Positions 57,746 through 64,000 of a stretch of 64,000 nt of DNA are shown piece by piece. The stretch lies in NCBI GenBank assembly GCA_025331435.1, contig JAIWNI010000036.1, positions 62,001-126,000 of the forward strand. The letters are read 5' to 3'. Both the position numbers and the translations under genes were made by a program. Every line of letters begins with the position of its first letter. The first letter of the stretch is position 1. This DNA is from Choanephora cucurbitarum. Its lineage: Eukaryota > Mucoromycota > Mucoromycetes > Mucorales > Choanephoraceae. The notes under the pieces are model-generated. The model did not search any database and was not told where the DNA came from. It was given only the letters and a program-made list of their open reading frames with translations.

Positions 57746-60700
57746 GTTTCTTTTGTTACAATATTTTTCTTTTGCCACCAATATTTGAAGCTCTTTCTCT
57801 CAAAGTGTTTTATTCACTCCTTTTTCTGAAATGTAGAGCCATAAATGAAGCTAATCTATCTATTCTGCTTTTTTTTTAGACTGATTCAAATAAGCCATAG
57901 TCAGGACAATCTTTTGGCATTTCACATTTCTTTTTTTTTGTTAGCTGAAAGAGATTACTTTGGGACAATGGGAAAGGGGTAAGAAGGTTATAGATCTAAT
58001 GGAATGTGTACTAACTATAATGAGCATAGAATCCTATTCAAAAAAAAAAGTTGATGTATAAGAAATTACAGGAACAAGCACGCCAACAATGTTATGATCA
58101 CTATGGTGATAGAGTTAAGAGGACTTCTACTGGTTGAATCATTAAAGAATTCTTTTGACAGACTTCGCAGCTCTTTTTGCGTTGGATATTATAGCAACAA
58201 AAATGAGGAAAAGCTATCTTTCTTAGAAAAATTTAGAGTAAAAAAGGTCATCAATCAACTTAGTGCCACTTAATGTATGGACGCTACATCCAGCTTTCTA
58301 TTTTTTTATGACACTTCGTAGACTTGTATTGGCAATATGCTCACTTTTATCAAAATGTCAACCAGATGAATAGTGGACAATAAGCCTTCTTAATGAAAAA
58401 AGAATAGAGTATTGTACTGAGTGCAGTTTTATCCATATTATTATCGTACTTGTTGCTGCAAATGACACACAATAAAGGGAATAAACAACTAGAATAGACG
58501 AAAAAATAAAACATAAAGAAACCAACAGCTGACTCTTCATGATGCTTAAGTAAGACTTCTGTTGAACAACTTCAAAAATGGATACGCAAAGATAGTGAAG
58601 CAAACAAAAGCATAAGAAAGCATCAACCTATCCTTGTGAGCTACTTTTCTAATTATCCCAATCCCTAACATATGTCTTGTATGTTCCTATGGTTTGCTAA
58701 TAGAGCAAGAAGAAAAAGACATGACAGTGAAGCCAAGCATCATCAACTGCTTTGTATTCTTGGAACAGCATGTTTGATTCATTTCTTTCCTGTCTGAAAA
58801 AAGACATAAAACTGTTGTACATACAGCCAACATGAGGTTGATGTTAACATACTGCAAGATCTTGTTTGTCTATTTGCTGAATTCACTAGCAATGTCAGTT
58901 TTTTTTTGACCACTTGCTCATTGTACAGATATTAGAAACAAGAGCAGACACCATTTAATCGCAAACCGCACGGAATAGTGATGAATGTTAAGACTCAAAC
59001 AAGACAAAACATGGCTGTGCTCACTGTATACGGAACGGAGCTTGAGCTTTGAGAGAATTCTTAAGGCTACCATATTTTAATAGAGCAGCTAAAAGCAACT
59101 CATCATGGTCAAAAGACCAACCATTGACTCATAATAACCAGAAGTTTCTTTGACCTTTGAAGATTACAATAATTGACGAAGATACTTTGGATACTAAAAT
59201 TTATGATTCTGAGTCTTTGGCGACTATCTTTCTTTTAATGTTGTATTCCAAGCGCCCATCAGTAATTCGTCGTCTGAATGATTATGGCATCCAGTTCATT
59301 TTCTTCAGAGTAAAGTAGTAGGCTAAGGCCGTGTTTTCGTAGAGAATCATCGCAGTCTCTCGAAAGAGAATCGACCACGTAAGACCATAAATAGCCTTTT
59401 GATGATAAAGCTTTTGCAGTAACAGCAAACTACTTCCTTCGTAAAGTGCTTAGCTTAGCTAAGACAAACATATCTTGCTTCTTTCGATCAGAAATCATTG
59501 GTAATATGATACTTACATCAATACTAGAGAATCAGTTGTTAGCTTTCTTTCAACAATCCCTATTAAGTTTTGACTTCCAGTAAAGCTCTTGTATTTTGCA
59601 TACTTGCAGCTTTTGAAAGAGCACACTGGAACAATGTCAAATATCTTTGCCCTTTTCATACATACAGAAACAACTCGCATCATCCGAGAACTTAATTTGA
59701 TATTAAACATCAAGGTTATAGAGTTTCCTCATAATAGAGAGACATCAAAGCTTTTAAAAGAAGGAAATACTTGTGCTTTATATGGCCTCCAAAGGCTTAC
59801 TGTTTATACTGTCAAGTATAAGGACATTCTGGTTTCGGCTTCTTCCGTTTGTTCATCAAAGCCTCCACTATGACTTGTAAAGACTTGATTATATTATCGT
59901 ACACATCCAAGCGTTCTCTCAAACAACTTTTCTCTTAATGGGGTTTCATATTCGGATTTTGGGATTGTCCAATTGGCGGAGATGGTTTATGACGATCTAC
60001 TACTTATAAAAGTCCTGGACTACGACTCTACATGACATTTTGCTTCTTGTAAGATGCACTTTGTGTTAGTCCTTTTTATTCTCTCAACCTCCAAAGACGA
60101 CTAACTCAACATTGGAGAGAATCGCTCATTTTTTATGTACATAATAAACTGTTACAAAAGGTGAAAGTCAATAATATTTTCGGTTTTAATCCACAATCTA
60201 GTTAACTGTTACAGGTTTAGAGACGGGTTTTTGGCTCATAGCACAAAATTGGAGTTTCATTCTTTCTTGAGATATAATTAAAGAAAAAGTCTTTCTCTTG
60301 CAATGATGTTGAGTACTGACGAGCTTATAGTATCTGAATTGCACGTAATAGATGTCTTGTCTTCCAACTGATCAAAAAAGTTATGATTTTATTGAAGTCT
60401 TTTTTTTTCTTATACAAGCTATTTGTGTTGTGGATTAAAGTAGGTTAAAATCTTTTACAAGTTTGAGCTTCTATACAATAAAGCGCTAGTAATTCATATT
60501 TGAGAAAATCACTCTAATGATAGGGATTAGCAAAGTGCTCAATTAAGCAATCTCAAGAAAAGAGGGAGGAAGAGTAGTAACAAAGATATTGTAGGATGTA
60601 TTTGATTCATCAGATTGAGATGACTATAGAACTATACAGATATATTTCAAAAAAAGAAATAAAATGAAACAATGAACTTGATCAAAGAGTAACAAGGAAT

Positions 60701-62233
60701 GAGTCCAAAACAAAGCTTAATAAAGGAACTTGACTGAAACATTTGAGTACTGTTGCATGAAGCAAAATAGGTTTTTATTTACTATCCTATGCAACTGTGT
60801 TGTCTGTATCTCAGTAAAAGAACAATGAAAGAAGTGACTCAAAAAAAGTGTTTCGCAGTAGCTGTTACTTTGGAAAGGGGGATTACTTTAGATTTGATGG
60901 GTTATTAAAAGATTTTTATCATAACGTTGCTTTCTCAAATACCGCTTACTCATACTTAGCTTTTGTAATCCTACTGTCTTGAAGACCTTTTTACTTTGAC
61001 GATTGTAGCTTCTTTCTTTTTTTTTTACACATACGGTCAACACATTACACAAAGCCGACATTTATGGGATCTACAAAGTCGTACATACTTACTATAAATG
61101 TATGATTTGCTCAAATGTTACCTATTCCAAATTAAAGTTATTATTACATTGTCAAACGGGTATCTGTTCACCTTTTGTTCACGGTCTCGTTTCCTACAAT
61201 GTAAATTGTATGATCACAAAATAAAAATAAAACCTGTGTATGTGTTTAAACGCGTACGCTCTAATACATAAAAAAAGGCTCTTCCCCATAATATAATATG
61301 ATATCGAATTCTGTCCCTTTTGTTTTCAAAATGAACAGGCAATACCCATCAGTAATTCTGTTGAGACCAATAAGTTCTAAAGCCATGCTGCTGAACATAT
61401 GTTTCTGGAACCAGGCCTAGAAGAGTTACTCCAATTGCCCTTTTTTTGTCAATTCCGGAAATACGCTGACTGATACTCCATGCACTTTCCCCCTCTAAAA
61501 CAATATTTACATGTTGAAACTGTAAACAATGAGAGCTTAGAGCAGCCATTCATGATTTCAATTGAACAACAAAGAGAGATCTTCGTTTATATTATTCAAT
61601 TCTTGAAATTCAACAGTGTGTATTTAAAGTATCGAACCTAACACAAGAAAATGAGGGTGACACAAGCTAGAGTAGACTAATAATAAAGTCCTAAGACAGA
61701 AAGCATTGAGATGCCTTACATTGGGAAAATCAAGATATTCAATTTGAAGTTGTACGTCGATATATGAATATAGGCTTAATTATCTGAAATAATAACTGAT
61801 TGAGTATAACAAGTATGGGTGATTGACCCTCTCAGCATCGAAAAAAAGAGAGAGGCAACAAAGGGTCTTGACAATTTCCTAAGCAGATAAAGTATTGCAC
61901 ACTACAAGAAGGAGAGATAGACATTATTTAGCGATTCAACATAAGAGAGAAAGAAGATTTATTCCAGCAAAGTACCAATTGCACATACATCTCAATGATA
62001 TCAAACACTCTATACCATCAAGTTTCATAACTGGTGTGCCTAAACGAAAGTAACTATGTAACAAGCTTCTTTTTTTTTAACATAAACGACAATCAAGCAC
62101 ATTGGTCATTTTCCTTCTAATTGTCCTTTTTTTTTTAATCTGGCGACAATTTTCTTCTTTGTACAATCATAACAATGACAGCAATAATACATGTAGTATT
62201 TTTTTAGAGTAAATGGTTTTTAACTGTATTTGT

Positions 62234-62270
62234 ATGTGTGTATATATGTGTATATATGTGTATATATATA
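62234..62270. repeat. TATATGTG minisatellite-like run
   Basis: Alternating GTGTATATAT units repeat three to four times, starting about 90 bp downstream of the stop codon of the membrane-protein gene (minus strand), probably in its 3' flank. Confidence 0.8.
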
Positions 62271-62361
62271 AATATGTTAGATATAGATAATAAGATATAG
62301 ATATTATACAAAAAGGAAACAAAAGAAAAATGTAAGTAAGTAATGTTTTCAAAAAAAAAAA

Positions 62362-62976
62362 TTATGGACGAGTTTCTGCCACTGGTGTATTTTCATGTGT
62401 CTTATAAGCTGGTGGAGGACTAGGTGTTGCTTCAGGAATTACACGGTCATTTCTTATGCCCGTATCGTGTGGCATACTAACTTGTTGTATCATATACAAT
62501 TGAGCTTGGTTATCTCGCTCTAATCGCTTGCGCATTCCTTTGATGCTTCGATAAATGTACCATATTAACAAAGCAAGCACCAACAATCCAATCACAATAA
62601 TAAACACAAATCGATTGTGTTGCTTTAACCAGCTTTCATGAGCATCAGGTGCCTGATTTCCAATCTGATTCCAACCTGTGGCTTCAGTGTCTGTAGGTAT
62701 AGCAAAAGAGACTGTTGATGTGGCTTCAGTACTTGTAGGTATGGTAGAAGAGGCTGTTGATGTGGCATTTTCAGAGGGAAGTAAACTATTAGTTGTGGTT
62801 ACTGGAAAGACAGTTTCGGTTGTACTAGGTATTACAGTACTGATGGTGTTCAGCGTGGTAGTCATTGTGGTGTTTGTTTCAATTGTATTGTTCTGAGCTG
62901 ATGCAATAGAAATAAGGCATAATAATAAGATGGAGAGGCAATTATAATTCAATGCACTCATCACCATTTTAAGCAA
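62362..62976 (-). CDS. Mucin-like single-pass membrane protein with PPxY tail
   Basis: An intronless frame of 204 aa. A signal peptide (about 1-27, LSILLLCLISIASA) is followed by a ~95-residue Ser/Thr-rich ectodomain with four N-glycosylation sequons (NNT, NTT, NAT types) and repeated IPTxTEAT units. Residues 123-142 are a transmembrane helix (FVFIIVIGLLVLALLIWYIY). The basic cytoplasmic tail starts RSIKGMRKRLER and holds PSPPPAY (PPxY at 188-191), a binding site for WW domains such as those of Rsp5/Nedd4 ubiquitin ligases. The layout resembles fungal cell-wall stress sensors (Mid2/Wsc-type), but no WSC or other ectodomain fold is present. It likely sits in the plasma membrane or endosomes. 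ATGs at codons 4 and 6 are alternative starts. Confidence 0.78.
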   Translation of the reverse strand: MLKMVMSALNYNCLSILLLCLISIASAQNNTIETNTTMTTTLNTISTVIPSTTETVFPVTTTNSLLPSENATSTASSTIPTSTEATSTVSFAIPTDTEATGWNQIGNQAPDAHESWLKQHNRFVFIIVIGLLVLALLIWYIYRSIKGMRKRLERDNQAQLYMIQQVSMPHDTGIRNDRVIPEATPSPPPAYKTHENTPVAETRP

Positions 62977-64000
62977 ATCAACAGTTTATATGGTTGAGAT
63001 TTTTGATTTCTTATTTGGCACAATTCAGTGAACTCAAAAGAGAGAAAAAGAGAGGGAAAGAGAGAGAAAAGGAAAAAGGTAGACTATATAAGAAAACAAA
63101 AAAAGGTGAAAGAAAGGAAAAAAAGTGAAAGAGAAACGGAAATAAGGAGTGAGAACTGCCTTTAAAACATATAGACAAAAATACATTCTATTGATTTCCC
63201 GCTAAACAAAAAGTTGGTTAGTCCTGAATTAAGAGCGAATAAAAATGGTCTCGATCAATTCTTTAGCTCAAAAAATAGGAGGATAGGTACAAAAAAAGGT
63301 AACCGCATAAGCAGCATCCGTTTCAATCTCAGCTAGTTCTATCTTTTAAACAGAGACAGAGTTATATAGCTATTTTCAGACAAATCAAATTGGATCTTCA
63401 GATTTACTTATTGCTTTTTTTGGCGTATGACAAAGATACAATGCTTCTACTGTCAGTTGGACACACTTTTTTTTTTGTAAACATCACTTGATCTTTGTAT
63501 TTAAAAATCATGATGACCTTCAGTATTCCTTGCAAACCAAATCTTTAACATCTCTTTTTTATCAGAATAAATAATAATGAATTTTAATGAAGGAAGAGAG
63601 GAACAAGTTAAAAGGGTCTTATTTAAAGCGCGTTTTTTGGCTGGAGTAATTTTTCTTAAAGAAAAAAGATCCAATATTACCAGCAAATAGATATGAAGGA
63701 TTTAGCATACATTTTTAATTGTAAAAGAGCTTACTGAAAGAGCCTGGAGAGAAAGAGTCAGTTGCCCTAGAGTACTCAACTAGCACAACATAAATATCAA
63801 CCTGCAAGTCTTGTAGATCACATAAAAAGAAAAGACAGCACACCTGAATTAAAGAAAGTTAGTGTCACATACAGTACGCTTAAAACTCAATTTTGTTTCA
63901 ACTTTGTTTAGAGATAATAAAGAAGATAGGCTTACTTTCTTCTGCAAGATTTCTATATCTAAACAATCACCATTCATCTCTTTCAGTTTTCTTTTTTTGG
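62977..64000. other. Right-edge intergenic region
   Basis: About 1 kb upstream of the membrane-protein gene up to the window edge. A minus-strand TATATAG near 63083-63090, a purine-rich stretch and A-rich tracts form the likely promoter of that gene. No other gene is supported; the end may belong to the flank of a gene outside the window. Confidence 0.5.

Larger units (their letters stand above)
56910..62361. other. Long gene-poor region
   Basis: About 5.4 kb with no supported gene apart from the pogo/Tigger-like element at 57572-57745. Several short frames occur, the longest 94 codons on the plus strand at 59589-59873 and 81 codons on the minus strand at 58358-58603. None has a domain, a good start context or a joinable exon. 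A 66-codon minus-strand frame at 61349-61549 (from MAALSSHCLQFQ) is isolated and probably a fragment. The sequence is uniformly AT-rich, and I read it as decayed repeats plus spacer. Confidence 0.55.

Noticed and set aside
58358..58603. 81-codon hydrophobic minus-strand ORF that could suggest a membrane protein
   Set aside because: AT-rich DNA readily gives hydrophobic frames; no signal for translation and no conserved features.
59589..59873. 94-codon plus-strand ORF
   Set aside because: No domain, no plausible upstream exon; possibly a relic of the lineage-specific family but similarity was not convincing.
61349..61549. 66-codon minus-strand ORF compared with the small secreted protein
   Set aside because: No consistent alignment with the 56496-56885 protein and no signal peptide.

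Overview
The window looks like nuclear DNA of an early-diverging filamentous fungus, most likely a Mucorales-type member of Mucoromycota. The evidence is AT-rich sequence, intron-dense genes with short introns (mostly about 45-115 bp, GTAAGT-like donors and TAG acceptors), typically fungal proteins (a Zn2Cys6 regulator, a Pho8-type phosphatase, a Krr1 orthologue), and remnants of what I recall as a Mucorales-specific repetitive protein family. The order-level call is inference from protein character; no rRNA or other marker is present.

Layout. 1-5830 is a gene-poor flank with decayed ORFs, a hairpin and one pogo/Tigger-like non-autonomous element. 5831-24990 carries, on the minus strand, a Zn2Cys6 transcription factor, a giant 12-exon coiled-coil protein, a cyclin-Y-like protein and Mcm10, plus an EH-domain protein on the plus strand. 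A decayed second copy of the Mcm10 5' end lies at about 16650-16860. 25000-31500 is a repeat-rich accessory island with an inverted repeat, remains of a lineage-specific family and a diverged direct duplication.

31520-55028 is a dense housekeeping block: a PARP-type zinc-finger protein, TSR2, a PWWP protein with a LEDGF/TFIIS-N-like C-terminal domain, a glycerate-kinase-like P-loop protein, a WD40 protein, KRR1, vacuolar alkaline phosphatase, a PH-domain protein, AAR2, APC4 and a kinesin-4-like motor. 55029-64000 is again gene-poor: a small secreted protein, a second copy of the pogo/Tigger-like element and a mucin-like single-pass membrane protein with a PPxY tail.

Functional themes are chromosome duplication and segregation (Mcm10, APC4, kinesin-4-like, the cyclin-like protein) and small-subunit ribosome biogenesis (TSR2 and KRR1, less than 5 kb apart). 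Exon-intron models were built by hand by joining frames across GT-AG signals. All models stay in frame to one stop codon, but none is backed by transcript data. I found no convincing tRNA, rRNA or CRISPR feature, and no intact transposase gene.
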